Assembly: GCA_045600225.1 (NCBI GenBank) | Contig: JAZRXL010000024.1 | Location: forward strand, 1-63,532 | Source of the DNA: UBA1181 sp045600225 | GTDB taxonomy: Bacteria > Bacteroidota > Bacteroidia > Bacteroidales > Paludibacteraceae | Direction of reading: 5' to 3' | Length of the DNA stretch: 63,532 bases | Shown: in pieces, positions 16,701 through 25,109 of the stretch | Layout of the letters: every line of letters starts with the position of its first letter | How positions within the stretch are numbered: the first letter of the stretch is position 1 | Program-made: the position numbers and the translations under genes | The notes under the pieces: generated by a model | The model's database searches: none | What the model was told of the DNA's origin: nothing | What the model saw: only the letters and a program-made list of their open reading frames with translations

Positions 16701-19453
16701 TTGATTTCGTTGCTTAAGTCCACCCATCTCTTTTCTACCTCTCCATGTTCATTGTCTATGATTAGTAGCATATGTGCATTGGAGAAGGAAGTTCCTATTC
16801 TGACTTTGTAGGCCTCATTCCAAGAGAGGCTTGCGTCGTTGAAATTCTCTATCCATAAAGGAGATTCAACAGGTGGCTTTTGGTCGTTTGTGCGATAAAG
16901 GATGATGGAGAATTCATCCTTTATTTCTCGTTGCTTCTCATCTGTCGTTTTAAGTGTTATGCAATACTTGCCAGATGTCCAGTTGGTGGTCTCTTCTTGA
17001 ATGAAGAATTTTCCATCTTCATTGGATTTTGTTTCACCTGATGCTATTGAAACTTCATTCAATCTGATGGAGTAGGCGATTTTGCATTCTTGTCCTTTGC
17101 CACTTAGATTAAGAATAGAGAAAGTTTCTTTGGATAAATCTTCTATTGTACATCTGTCTTTGTTCGGATGGATGAACATCATCGAATTATCTCCTACAGG
17201 CAGGTATATCTCTTGCTCGTGGGTTTCTCCATTGGTGTCAGTCACTTTTGCATGAACGATGAAATTGTAGTACCTTTTCTCTGTTGTTTCTTCTTTTTGA
17301 GGAGTAAAAGGAATTGTGAAGGAACCATCTTTTGACAAGGAGGTTTCTCCCGTGGCAATGGTTATGTTGAATGAAGGTTGCCACCAACAGAACCACAAAC
17401 CTTTTCTCTCAATTCTATATTCCACTTTCCCTTCTGAGAGTGGTGTTCCTAATAGATAGTTCGCCTCTCCTTTTATCTCAATGGTGTCTCCAAAAGAAAA
17501 AGAAGAGGTAGGTTGTGTCATCTTCACTTCAAAAGTAGGTCTTTTGTATTCTTCAACAGAGAAACTGCAACTACCGTATTTTGAATTTGATACGCATTCT
17601 AATGAATATCTTCCTGATAATGAATTGGATGGAAGAGTGAATGACGAGGATATGGATCCAAACTCGTTAGAGGTTAGCTCTTGTTCTCCAATTACTTGAT
17701 AATTAGCATCTCGAAGGACTATTTTTACCTTTTCGTTAGGAAGAACTTGAGAAATTCCTTTGCCTAACTGATATGCAATCGCTTTGAAGTGTACGATTTG
17801 TTGAGGACGATAAATAGATCTGTCTGTGAATATGGAGAGCTGGGCACTCTCGTTGTCAGATACGTATTTTTCGTTGTTCTTGTATATGTGAGCAGATGCT
17901 ATATATTGATATTTATCGGCTCCATCTTCCATGAAGATCGCATATCTTCCGTTCTGTTTTACATCCAATACGGCACAGCCATCCTTGTCTGATTTCGTTT
18001 TACCATAAATAGGAGTTTCTAACGATTCATAATGCTTGTACTTTTTTGCATAAAGGGTTACCTCTTTCTTAGGGGAACCGTCTTTTGCATCAACAATGAT
18101 GTATTCGTCCTTCAGATTTCTATTTTGTTTTTGAAGATAGAATAGGTCGGTTACCGAGAATTCTGCACGTTGTTGCTTGTCGTTTTCCAAACGGATGAAG
18201 TATGATCCATAATTTTGTGCAGGAATTTCAACCACGGTGTCCAATGGAATATAGTAGTTGCTCTTTGCCAATGTGTATTCGTAGCTGCCTATTTTGGAAT
18301 TTGCAGTTTGTCTCTCCTTGTAATCCTTCAACAACCATTCCTCTGGAGTCAAAGTGTATTTGTAGAGGCTTAGTTTCAGAGATGTGGTGTTTGCGTATCT
18401 TATTTTTAATGCTATTTTTTCTCCTTTGTTTGGTCTTGCATTTTCCATGGAAATGTTTATGGAGGCTCTTTCTACCTCGTCTAAGAAATTTTTTATGACA
18501 CCTATGTAGTGATGCTTTGGGTGTTTTTCTATGGTTTCATTGCATAGGTCTACAATGGTTTGAGGAATATCTGAATTAGGATTCTCCTGTTCCATGTCGC
18601 GTGCTTTTAATTCTTCGCATAAGGGAGCGACAACAATTACTGTGGCTGGTTCTCCATTTAATTCCTTTTTCAACGACATTAGTTGGTTGATGTATTCATC
18701 ACGATGAGAAGGTGATGGATAGTGAATGCGCAACCATTTTAGTTTTGCGTTAGTATAGGCACTACGATCTTTGTCGTCTTTATGCATCTCAATCAGACGA
18801 AGAAGAAAATCTTCCTTTTCTGCTTGGGTGTAAAACTTGTCAGAGTAATTATTACCCAAATCGTTCAATAGAAAATCGTATAGAGTAGGGGCGTAGATAT
18901 TACTGTTGCTCTCCGAATTCTGTTGGAGGATGGGCGTGTATTCTGATGAGGGGACGCTCTTGAATGCATCGAATGTTAATGATGGCAGATGAAGAGATCT
19001 TACTTTATTTACAAAAATATTGGTAGTCCACTCTTTGATGTCTTCCGGAATGGAGTCTATCAATTCTGTCCTTCTATCAATTTTGTACGAATTGTTTATG
19101 TAATAATTGTAATACAATGTTCCCAATAAGAAAGAGGATAGTTGTTTCGCAACAGGATCTTTGGCAGATTTTGAGAAATTTTCCACCTCCTTTAGACAAT
19201 CAATAAAAGAATTGTCTTCAAATCTCTTTCGGATGTTGGCACGGGTGATTAGACATCGTATTTGTTGGGGATAGTTCTTCTCTTTCTTCGCTTCCGCTTC
19301 TATCTTTCCAACCAAATCCAAAGCCGTTTTGGGTTTGGAATCTTGTGCTTTTTCTACTTCCTCCCAGGAGGATTGATAACTGAATGATGAAAATAATCCC
19401 CACATAATAAATAGATATATGATTCTATAATAAAAGTTCAAATTCGTTTTCAT
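13742..19453 (-). CDS. Very large alpha-2-macroglobulin family protein without a thioester
   Basis: The 1903-residue protein has a signal peptide and the layout of bacterial macroglobulins: N-terminal region, MG-type beta domains (for example FTDRSIYRPQQIVHFKAIAYQLGKG at roughly residue 545), a bait-like region, an alpha-2-macroglobulin domain with ETAFFYPHLTTNENGEVQFHFQMPESLTRWNFMA split over MG domains, and a helical toroid. At the usual CxEQ thioester position (near 15370-15395) it reads SVEH within ASVEHENAVSYSAA, so the protease-linking thioester is absent. Bacterial relatives are periplasmic protease traps or surface defence proteins. Start 19453 (MKTNLNFYYR) is where the signal begins; the frame extends to 19489. 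No penicillin-binding protein 1c gene is adjacent. Confidence 0.88.
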   Translation of the reverse strand: MKTNLNFYYRIIYLFIMWGLFSSFSYQSSWEEVEKAQDSKPKTALDLVGKIEAEAKKEKNYPQQIRCLITRANIRKRFEDNSFIDCLKEVENFSKSAKDPVAKQLSSFLLGTLYYNYYINNSYKIDRRTELIDSIPEDIKEWTTNIFVNKVRSLHLPSLTFDAFKSVPSSEYTPILQQNSESNSNIYAPTLYDFLLNDLGNNYSDKFYTQAEKEDFLLRLIEMHKDDKDRSAYTNAKLKWLRIHYPSPSHRDEYINQLMSLKKELNGEPATVIVVAPLCEELKARDMEQENPNSDIPQTIVDLCNETIEKHPKHHYIGVIKNFLDEVERASINISMENARPNKGEKIALKIRYANTTSLKLSLYKYTLTPEEWLLKDYKERQTANSKIGSYEYTLAKSNYYIPLDTVVEIPAQNYGSYFIRLENDKQQRAEFSVTDLFYLQKQNRNLKDEYIIVDAKDGSPKKEVTLYAKKYKHYESLETPIYGKTKSDKDGCAVLDVKQNGRYAIFMEDGADKYQYIASAHIYKNNEKYVSDNESAQLSIFTDRSIYRPQQIVHFKAIAYQLGKGISQVLPNEKVKIVLRDANYQVIGEQELTSNEFGSISSSFTLPSNSLSGRYSLECVSNSKYGSCSFSVEEYKRPTFEVKMTQPTSSFSFGDTIEIKGEANYLLGTPLSEGKVEYRIERKGLWFCWWQPSFNITIATGETSLSKDGSFTIPFTPQKEETTEKRYYNFIVHAKVTDTNGETHEQEIYLPVGDNSMMFIHPNKDRCTIEDLSKETFSILNLSGKGQECKIAYSIRLNEVSIASGETKSNEDGKFFIQEETTNWTSGKYCITLKTTDEKQREIKDEFSIILYRTNDQKPPVESPLWIENFNDASLSWNEAYKVRIGTSFSNAHMLLIIDNEHGEVEKRWVDLSNEIKPFEFKLTKEDGDAKMIRCFLVYNNKCHEKSFTIRLKEESKEWPVQLSVFRDKMQPGSKEAWTLTLPKGKDTEVLASMYDASLDQIKSHYWNFSPLYHRYVSFPYWNRCFIPSAGIYYEGVYKFNNYSGIQYDHWMPLPSENREELLFVTKAMVMEESASLDMALQGSVSGIKAQTLNSGSVKQARAAGKMMATDNAIESESEGADSFEGIGDVQLRSNFAETAFFYPHLTTNENGEVQFHFQMPESLTRWNFMALAHTKDLYYGKMTQKVVTQKEFMISPNLPRFFRHGDKCVLTAKLINLSDQPQKGKAILQLLDPVSEKVFSEKVVDFAINAKENGIASWSFDVPQDLDAVIVRTIAKGELFSDAEQSLKPILSDRMVVTQSLPLIVRGGKTKELTFDNLVKNNSSTLSTKFLKLEFATNPIWYAIQALPSIASVEHENAVSYSAALFATKMAEHIVHSNPKIFNIIQLWKEQGGNKETLLSNLEKNQDVKNILLTESPWVMDAKDETEQKQRLATLFDLNDLQQKSDNWSKKLSEYRTSEGAYSWCKGMYPNRHTTLFVMDNIGRLKKAGIATKEEANQSDIKRTLTYLDFELKKDYDQFIKYHPKKKKEDAYVSMIHLYYFQVRSLFPEVEIPKEVNEAYNFYYDVLKTHCSNLSLQGKALAAITLQRKGDSQLAKELIESLREHSTTQEDLGMYWQKNVSGYFWEDAAISTHTRIMEAFTEVDPNKAEQDELKLWLLNQKRTQNWDNLIANIDALNVLLLSGNNWISTDNNVTIQLGEKTIQPEKKEVGTGYFVEIIDGKDVKPTMGQVKLQSEEGGNISWGALYWQFEEQLNSIVKNKTALHIEKLVMLEENHNGKTVLKTIKDDTQLNVGDKITVRLTLRTSQDLDYVSLKGQRASCLEPVSQTSGYRCSEGSCYYQSPKDAAMYYFFDHLSKGTYVFEYSLWVTHAGSYSNGISTAQCMYAPEFLSNTDGVKIQVKE

Positions 19454-19476
19454 AGGCAAAACCTTGTTTGTTTGGA

Positions 19477-19484
19477 CAAATATA
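19477..19484 (-). promoter_or_regulatory. Bacteroidota -7 box for the macroglobulin gene
   Basis: TATATTTG on the minus strand, 24 bases before the ATG at 19453. Confidence 0.4.
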
Positions 19485-19511
19485 GGCAAATAAAATTACG
19501 ATAATTCATAA

Positions 19512-19519
19512 TATCTTTG
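19512..19519 (+). promoter_or_regulatory. Bacteroidota -7 box for the nucleoside hydrolase gene
   Basis: TATCTTTG, 26 bases before ATG 19545; divergent from the macroglobulin promoter. Confidence 0.4.
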
Positions 19520-19544
19520 CAATAAACTTCTAATTAGTTAAAAT

Positions 19545-20519
19545 ATGTATAAAGGTAGAAATATATTCTTTGCATTGATTGTTTTTCTTTCTTCTTCTAT
19601 TTTTGTGAATGGACAATCATTTGAAGCCTCCAATAGGGTGGTTTTGGATACGGATATGGGTAATGCTTTGGATGATCTTTGGGCTTTGGATGTGCTGATG
19701 CATCCTCAAAGTGAGATGGATGGTTTTTCCCTATTGTCAGTGATGGTTAATCATGATATTGAATTGGCAGTTCCGACAATCAAGATTTTGAATACTTGGT
19801 ATGGCTATGAGAAAACTCCAGTCGGAATGGTAAACAAAGGGGTTGCTGATAGTCGAATCTTTAATGATTATTGTTCGATTATTTGCGGAAATTCAAATCG
19901 GAATTTGACGAACGAAAACACAGTAGAGGCTGTCTCTCTTTATAGAAAATTATTATCTGCGGAAAAAGATAGTTCTGTAACAATCGTTTCTGTGGGGTTC
20001 TTTACGAATTTGTCTCGGTTGTTACAAAGTCCTCCGGATGAATATTCTCCTCTTAATGGTATGGAATTGGTAAAGAAAAAAGTAAAGACAATGATTGCAA
20101 TGTGTGGGTCTACAGAAAAAGTGGATTATAATATTCGAAATGACCTTTCTTCTGCAAGGGTTGTCTTCGAACAGTGGCCAACGACCATTTCGATTGTCCC
20201 TTCCGAGACAAAGCTTCAATTGTCTGTTGGAAAGATTATAAAGGAGTTGGATAGAAGTCGGAATCATCCATTGATGAAAGTTTTTCAAACAATAAATCCC
20301 AAAGTGATTAATAACTGCTGGGATGGTGTTGCTTCATTGGCTTGTGTTTCTAATTTTGAAAAAATGACTTGCTCGAATGCATTGGATATAACACTTGATG
20401 ACCAGGGGGTAATGATTGTAAATAAATCGATAAAAGGTAAGTTTAGGATTGTTACTCTGTCTAAAAAACAAATGCGCGTTCAAACAAGGAACTTGTATAA
20501 AATCATAGGCAGAAGATAA
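19545..20519 (+). CDS. Secreted inosine/uridine-preferring nucleoside hydrolase family protein
   Basis: A 324-residue protein with a signal peptide (IFFALIVFLSSSIFVNG) and the calcium-binding motif VVLDTDMGNALDDLWALD of the nucleoside hydrolase family, which hydrolyses the N-glycosidic bond of ribonucleosides. A later Asp in NCWDGVASL fits the fourth metal ligand. Close secreted relatives generally have NDxDD where this has NALDD, so one acidic residue is changed to Ala; the two metal Asp pairs remain. It likely works in the periplasm in nucleoside salvage. It stands alone, with the MurC-like gene 79 bases downstream. Confidence 0.85.
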   Translation: MYKGRNIFFALIVFLSSSIFVNGQSFEASNRVVLDTDMGNALDDLWALDVLMHPQSEMDGFSLLSVMVNHDIELAVPTIKILNTWYGYEKTPVGMVNKGVADSRIFNDYCSIICGNSNRNLTNENTVEAVSLYRKLLSAEKDSSVTIVSVGFFTNLSRLLQSPPDEYSPLNGMELVKKKVKTMIAMCGSTEKVDYNIRNDLSSARVVFEQWPTTISIVPSETKLQLSVGKIIKELDRSRNHPLMKVFQTINPKVINNCWDGVASLACVSNFEKMTCSNALDITLDDQGVMIVNKSIKGKFRIVTLSKKQMRVQTRNLYKIIGRR

Positions 20520-20598
20520 GCGTAAAAATAGATGTCGTTCTTCTTGCAGAAGGAGGGCTTTTTTGTTAATATTGCATTACAAACAAGAATAGAATAAT

Positions 20599-21981
20599 AT
20601 GAGTCAAACATACGATTATCAGAAGGACCAACATTTCTTTTTCGTTGGTATAGCAGGAACTGGAATGAGTGCTATTGCTCAATATTTAAGAGGTATAGGA
20701 AAAACAGTTTCAGGAAGTGATCGCCAGTTTAAACAGGGGGGGGGACTCCTTATTCAGAAACAATTTGAACAACAAGGTATTCAGTGTTTTTTTCAGGATG
20801 CATCTGGGGTTACATCTGATGTGGATGTGCTTGTTGTATCTACTGCAATAGAAGAGAGTAATGTAGAGATCCAAAAAGCAAAACAATTGCAAATTCCTAT
20901 TGTAAAGCGCTCTGAATTGTTGGCGTCTATTTCAAGAACAAAAAGGACAATCGCCGTAGGTGGTACTTCTGGAAAGTCTACCACATCCGCTATGATATTT
21001 CACATTTTGGAAGAGTGTAGTGTTTCTCCTTCCATTATGAGTGGAGCTGGTCTGACCACTTTGCAAGAGAAAGGGTTGCCAGGCAACGCCTGGGTTGGTA
21101 AGAGCGATTGGTTGGTGATAGAGGCTGATGAGTCGGATGGTTCTATCGTAAATTACACTTCGGAGATCGCTCTCCTTTTGAATATGGATAGAGACCACAA
21201 GGAGTACGATGAGTTGACAGAATTATTCAAAACATTCAAATCACACACTACCAGATCGTTTATTGTAAATCAGAGTCATCCTAAAAGCATGGAGTTGTCT
21301 CAAAATGTGAAGAACGATTTCGGAGTAGAGAATGTTCAAGTTGGTTTTAATGGAACAGACTTTGAACAAAAAGGTTATTCTATTCATTTTAGGTGCAATA
21401 ATGTTCCTGTTGAGATCCCTGTGATTGGGAAGCATAATATGGAGAATGCTTTGGCGGCTATTGCTGCGTGTGCTGCAGTAGGTGTTAGTGTCGAAGATAG
21501 TGCAAAGGCTCTTCTCAACTACAAGGGCATTTATAGAAGAACCCAGTATGTGGGAAATAAAAATGGAGTGACGATCATCGATGATTTTGCTCATAATCCG
21601 GCGGAGGTCGTTTGTGCTATCCGTGCGTGTCAAACCATCGGATCAAGAGTCTTTGCTTGGTTCCAACCTCATGGATTTGGACCACTAAAGTTTATGCACA
21701 GAGAGTTGGAAACAGAAGTGATAGAGTCTTTAAGACCGAGTGATTATTTTGTGCTTTCGGATGTTTATTATGCCGGAGGTACGGTCTCTCGTGATGTGAC
21801 TACTGCAGATGTGGTAAAGGAAATTGAAAAAACAAGTAACCAAGTACTGTTTTTCCCTGATAGAAATAATATGATCCCTTATTTGAAAGAGAATGGAAAA
21901 GAGGGGGATGTGATTTTGATTATGGGAGCAAGAGACATTACATTGTCCGATTTTGCTCATCAGATTTATGAAAGCTTATAG
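20599..21981 (+). CDS. MurC/Mpl-type UDP-MurNAc amino-acid or peptide ligase
   Basis: A 460-residue three-domain Mur ligase. The Rossmann-type N-domain motif is FVGIAGTGMSAIAQYL, the ATP loop reads GGTSGKSTT, the middle domain has VIEADESDGSI and the catalytic His region LNMDRDHKEYDE, and the C-domain has IDDFAHNPAEV and ILIMGARDI. These are closest to MurC and Mpl, which join L-Ala or recycled tripeptide to UDP-MurNAc. The P-loop Thr of GTxGKTTT is Ser here and the usual His is Ser. Bacteroidota normally keep a canonical murC in the cell-wall cluster, so this lone copy is more likely an Mpl-like recycling ligase or paralogue than the essential murC. Confidence 0.75.
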   Translation: MSQTYDYQKDQHFFFVGIAGTGMSAIAQYLRGIGKTVSGSDRQFKQGGGLLIQKQFEQQGIQCFFQDASGVTSDVDVLVVSTAIEESNVEIQKAKQLQIPIVKRSELLASISRTKRTIAVGGTSGKSTTSAMIFHILEECSVSPSIMSGAGLTTLQEKGLPGNAWVGKSDWLVIEADESDGSIVNYTSEIALLLNMDRDHKEYDELTELFKTFKSHTTRSFIVNQSHPKSMELSQNVKNDFGVENVQVGFNGTDFEQKGYSIHFRCNNVPVEIPVIGKHNMENALAAIAACAAVGVSVEDSAKALLNYKGIYRRTQYVGNKNGVTIIDDFAHNPAEVVCAIRACQTIGSRVFAWFQPHGFGPLKFMHRELETEVIESLRPSDYFVLSDVYYAGGTVSRDVTTADVVKEIEKTSNQVLFFPDRNNMIPYLKENGKEGDVILIMGARDITLSDFAHQIYESL

Positions 21982-21999
21982 TTGTGGTTATATCGAAAA

Positions 22000-22032
22000 G
22001 AAAGGCCGAAATTCATTGAGTTTCGGCCTTTT
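22000..22032. terminator. Terminator between MurC-like gene and acidic protein gene
   Basis: AAAGGCCGAAA (22001-22011) pairs with TTTCGGCCTTT (22021-22031); A's and T's flank both sides, so it can serve both converging genes. Confidence 0.85.
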
Positions 22033-22036
22033 GCTT

Positions 22037-22357
22037 TTAATCGTATACTCCATCTTCTTGGTTGAACTGATACTCTAAATCAAGAATCTCATCTACTTGC
22101 TCGACGGTTAGTGCAACAGATGCTCGTTCTATATTCTCCATTATATAGCAACTCATCTCGCCTTCGTCTATCTCCACCTCTTGGTCGCTATCTATATTGC
22201 TTTCGTCTAAATAGCCTTTAGACTCAAAAAAGTCAAGCATAAAGTCGAGTACACTCTCAATCTTTTCACTGGTTAATCCTTTTTTGTTTTCCTCTGAGAT
22301 ATGATTTAAAACATAATCAATTAACTCTCTGTCTTCTCCAAATCCTAAGTCTTCCAT
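22037..22357 (-). CDS. Small acidic cytoplasmic protein of unknown function
   Basis: A 106-residue, strongly acidic protein (MEDLGFGEDRELIDYVLNHI...) predicted to be mainly helical, with no signal or membrane segment. It contains two similar helical stretches, SEKIESVLDFMLDFFESKG and TVEQVDEILDLEYQFNQEDG. The clean start, terminator and monocistronic setting support a real gene. I do not recognise a named family; a role cannot be proposed from the sequence. Confidence 0.7.
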   Translation of the reverse strand: MEDLGFGEDRELIDYVLNHISEENKKGLTSEKIESVLDFMLDFFESKGYLDESNIDSDQEVEIDEGEMSCYIMENIERASVALTVEQVDEILDLEYQFNQEDGVYD

Positions 22358-22404
22358 GTCACTAAATTTTTAATCCTATCCGCAAATATAAATTTTTTTT
22401 GTTC

Positions 22405-22439
22405 TTTGTATGAGGTATTCATATTATTTTATACATTTG
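22405..22439 (+). promoter_or_regulatory. Full Bacteroidota promoter of the M6 protease gene
   Basis: TTTG at 22405-22408 and TACATTTG at 22432-22439, 23 bases apart, 25 bases before ATG 22465. Confidence 0.55.
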
Positions 22440-22464
22440 TTACAGAATCATAAATTTACATACC

Positions 22465-25014
22465 ATGAATATCAACAAGAGCCTGTTGCTGATTTTGTGC
22501 GTGTTTGTTTGTCTCTTATCTAATGCGAGGGTGTATCAGGGAACACCAAAAGAGATGATTCAGCCAGACGGTAAGTCAGTGACAGTGTATCTATATGGAA
22601 CGGATGTATATATAGATGCGGAGAGTGAAGACCATTATACACTAATCAAAGACGAGAAAACAGGTGCAATTTGTTATGCAATGTTATCTGCGGATGGCAA
22701 TGAGTATGCTTCTACCGGAATAGTTTATGAAGGAGGCGAAATTCCGGAAAGGGTAAAATCAATATTACAACCAAAACTTCGGATATCAAAAGAGAAAAGA
22801 GATCAGATCATTGAAGAGAGAAAGCGTTTGCTGGGTAAGGAACTTGGAAGTGCAACTCTTAAAGCTGGTTCTGTAGAGGTGGCCACTGTGTTGCCGGATA
22901 CTGTGTATGGTGTATGTGTTCTAATTGATTTCCAAGATGTTAAATCGGATGTCTCACGAGAGCAAATTGAGATTTTCCTCAATTCGGATGACCAGACTGT
23001 TTTTGGAAATTCAATGTCTATCAAGAAGTATTTCTCTTGGATATCGGGAGGAAAACTAACTTATATTAATTATGTCCCAAAGGAGTTTTATACTGCACCG
23101 CAAAGTAAAAGTTATTATTCTCCTTTGGATGCAACAGACTATACTACGAGGCGCTTCTTCCCTGTGATTGAAGCAGCTTTAAAGTCTTATACAAGAGCTA
23201 AAGATGGTTTTGATGTAAGAGATCTTTCTAAGAGAAACTCAAGTGGTTCAATTCGAGCTATCAATGTTTTGTATGCAGGTTCTTGTAACAATGAGTGGGC
23301 AACAGGTTTGTGGCCTCACCAAGGATCTTTCTTATTCGATTTATCCGAGTTCGGCATCAGCCGAAGTGTCTTGCATACCTATCAAATATCGGATATCGGA
23401 AAAGAGTTGACAATGGGTACCTTTGTGCATGAGAATGGACATTTAGTATGTGATTGGCCCGATTTCTATTCTTACGATGGACATAGTGACAATAATTCGA
23501 AAAAATATAATATTGGAGATGCATTTTGGATTGCAAATGAAAAGAACCCTCCTTATCCTAATCCGTGGGCATTAGATCAGTTAGGTTGGCTTACTAATCG
23601 AATTGATATTACCAATGTTCATGATGGAAGATTGATTGAATTGAAGAAGGAATGTGGATGCGTTGCTGTTTACCAAGGGAATGGGAAAAATAAGAAGGAG
23701 AGATTCTACATTGAGATTAGAGATCATCATTATAACTATGACTCTTGGTCTTACAGGACAGACAATGGAATATTTATTTGGCATAGTAACGATGCCGGAG
23801 ATAACACTTATGAGAATAGAAACGAGTTGTTAGATTGTCGTCCTGCAACAGTTCGAAATCCTTTCTGGTCTTCTTCTTGTGGTCCAGCTGTCTTTGATGA
23901 CAATTCAAATCCTAACGCTAAATGGGTGGATGGAACTAATTCGGGTATCTATTTGTGTGATTTTAGTCAAGCGGGAGCAACAATGACCTTCCGTTGTGGT
24001 CCAAAGATAGAAAACCCTAAGTTGTTGAGATATGGGCAATTGAACTCGGGAGGTTTGAAATCCTCGTATAAAGATAGTTTGTATTGTGAGGGAGGGGATG
24101 CTCCTTATCGATATGCTATTGTCGCTGGATCATTACCTGATGGTTTGTGGTTAGATGAGAGCGGATTAATTTCGGGTGAGCCGGAAAAATTAGGAGATTT
24201 CTCGTTTAAGGTCTCTGTAACGGATAAGAATGGTAAGAGGGATGAACAAGATTGTGTTATAAATATAATTACATCGAACCCATATGATGATGTGTTCCTA
24301 ATTCCAGGAGGAATCGAAATGGAGTATTTTGACCTTGGCGGACAAGGTGTTGCTTATAATGATGTGGATGAGAAAAATGAAGGAGTACTGGTTCGTGATA
24401 AGGATGAGGCAAGTGTGTATATGCAAAAGTTTAATAGTCAGGGCTATTCAATAAAACAGACAGAGGCAGGCGAGTGGACGCAATATTCTGTTTCTGTGAC
24501 AGAAGATGCTCTGATGCAACTATCAATTCGTTATTCTACAGAAGGAGAGGCAAGTGTGGGTGTTTATTTGAACGACGAAAAGTTGGGAACTCTGCATCTT
24601 GTTGGTCGAAAAGGAATGGAATATAGTAGCCGTTCACGAGGGTACGATTACGTTACGGATCAATTTGATTTGAAATCGGGTGAATATAAACTTAGATATG
24701 TGGTGGAGTCATTGACAGCACCGCTCTATACGGATAGTGTAAAATTTGAGGTAGTTGATGTTTCTGGAAATGCTATTGCTAATTCGTCCTCTAATGTGAT
24801 TCTCTATAGCGATTGCAATAAGGGGGACTTTATCATCCAATCGTCTAACTCAGTGAATAGATTAGAAGTCTATTCCGTGAATGGAATCCTTATTGACGAC
24901 ATTGAAGCTGTATCTGGAGATTTCTGTTTTGGATATGGATATGGCAAAGGAGTCTATTTCGTGCGAATGTACACGGAAGATGGAGTGTTTGTGAAGAAAG
25001 TCCTAAAGGAATAG
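22465..25014 (+). CDS. Secreted M6-family metalloprotease with type IX sorting domain
   Basis: An 849-residue exported protein: signal peptide, an M6 (immune-inhibitor-A-like) peptidase domain with the zinc motif HENGH at residues 322-326, a cadherin/putative-Ig-like repeat (GDAPYRYAIVAGSLPDGLWLD...GDFSFKVSVTDKNG), a beta-sandwich region resembling a carbohydrate-binding module (about residues 615-770), and a C-terminal type IX sorting domain (NRLEVYSVNGILI...GKGVYFVRMYTEDGVFVKKVLKE-type pattern). M6 enzymes degrade extracellular proteins. Export by the type IX route with PorV/PorU, encoded in this window, is the natural inference. Confidence 0.85.
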   Translation: MNINKSLLLILCVFVCLLSNARVYQGTPKEMIQPDGKSVTVYLYGTDVYIDAESEDHYTLIKDEKTGAICYAMLSADGNEYASTGIVYEGGEIPERVKSILQPKLRISKEKRDQIIEERKRLLGKELGSATLKAGSVEVATVLPDTVYGVCVLIDFQDVKSDVSREQIEIFLNSDDQTVFGNSMSIKKYFSWISGGKLTYINYVPKEFYTAPQSKSYYSPLDATDYTTRRFFPVIEAALKSYTRAKDGFDVRDLSKRNSSGSIRAINVLYAGSCNNEWATGLWPHQGSFLFDLSEFGISRSVLHTYQISDIGKELTMGTFVHENGHLVCDWPDFYSYDGHSDNNSKKYNIGDAFWIANEKNPPYPNPWALDQLGWLTNRIDITNVHDGRLIELKKECGCVAVYQGNGKNKKERFYIEIRDHHYNYDSWSYRTDNGIFIWHSNDAGDNTYENRNELLDCRPATVRNPFWSSSCGPAVFDDNSNPNAKWVDGTNSGIYLCDFSQAGATMTFRCGPKIENPKLLRYGQLNSGGLKSSYKDSLYCEGGDAPYRYAIVAGSLPDGLWLDESGLISGEPEKLGDFSFKVSVTDKNGKRDEQDCVINIITSNPYDDVFLIPGGIEMEYFDLGGQGVAYNDVDEKNEGVLVRDKDEASVYMQKFNSQGYSIKQTEAGEWTQYSVSVTEDALMQLSIRYSTEGEASVGVYLNDEKLGTLHLVGRKGMEYSSRSRGYDYVTDQFDLKSGEYKLRYVVESLTAPLYTDSVKFEVVDVSGNAIANSSSNVILYSDCNKGDFIIQSSNSVNRLEVYSVNGILIDDIEAVSGDFCFGYGYGKGVYFVRMYTEDGVFVKKVLKE

Positions 25015-25035
25015 GGCACCTGATTTTCAACGAGA

Positions 25036-25069
25036 TTTGTCGTTCTCATACATTTTTTCATTACTTTTG
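25036..25069 (+). promoter_or_regulatory. Full Bacteroidota promoter of ispD-recG
   Basis: TTTG at 25036-25039 and TACTTTTG at 25062-25069, 22 bases apart, 40 bases before the ispD ATG. Confidence 0.55.
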
Positions 25070-25109
25070 TATCTATACTAGATATTGTAATGATTTAATA
25101 GGAAAGAGT

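Noticed and set aside
20539..20566. Terminator of the nucleoside hydrolase gene at CTTCTTGCAGAAG
   Set aside because: The 5-pair hairpin is separated from the T run by a GGAGGGC stretch, so it is not convincing as an intrinsic terminator.
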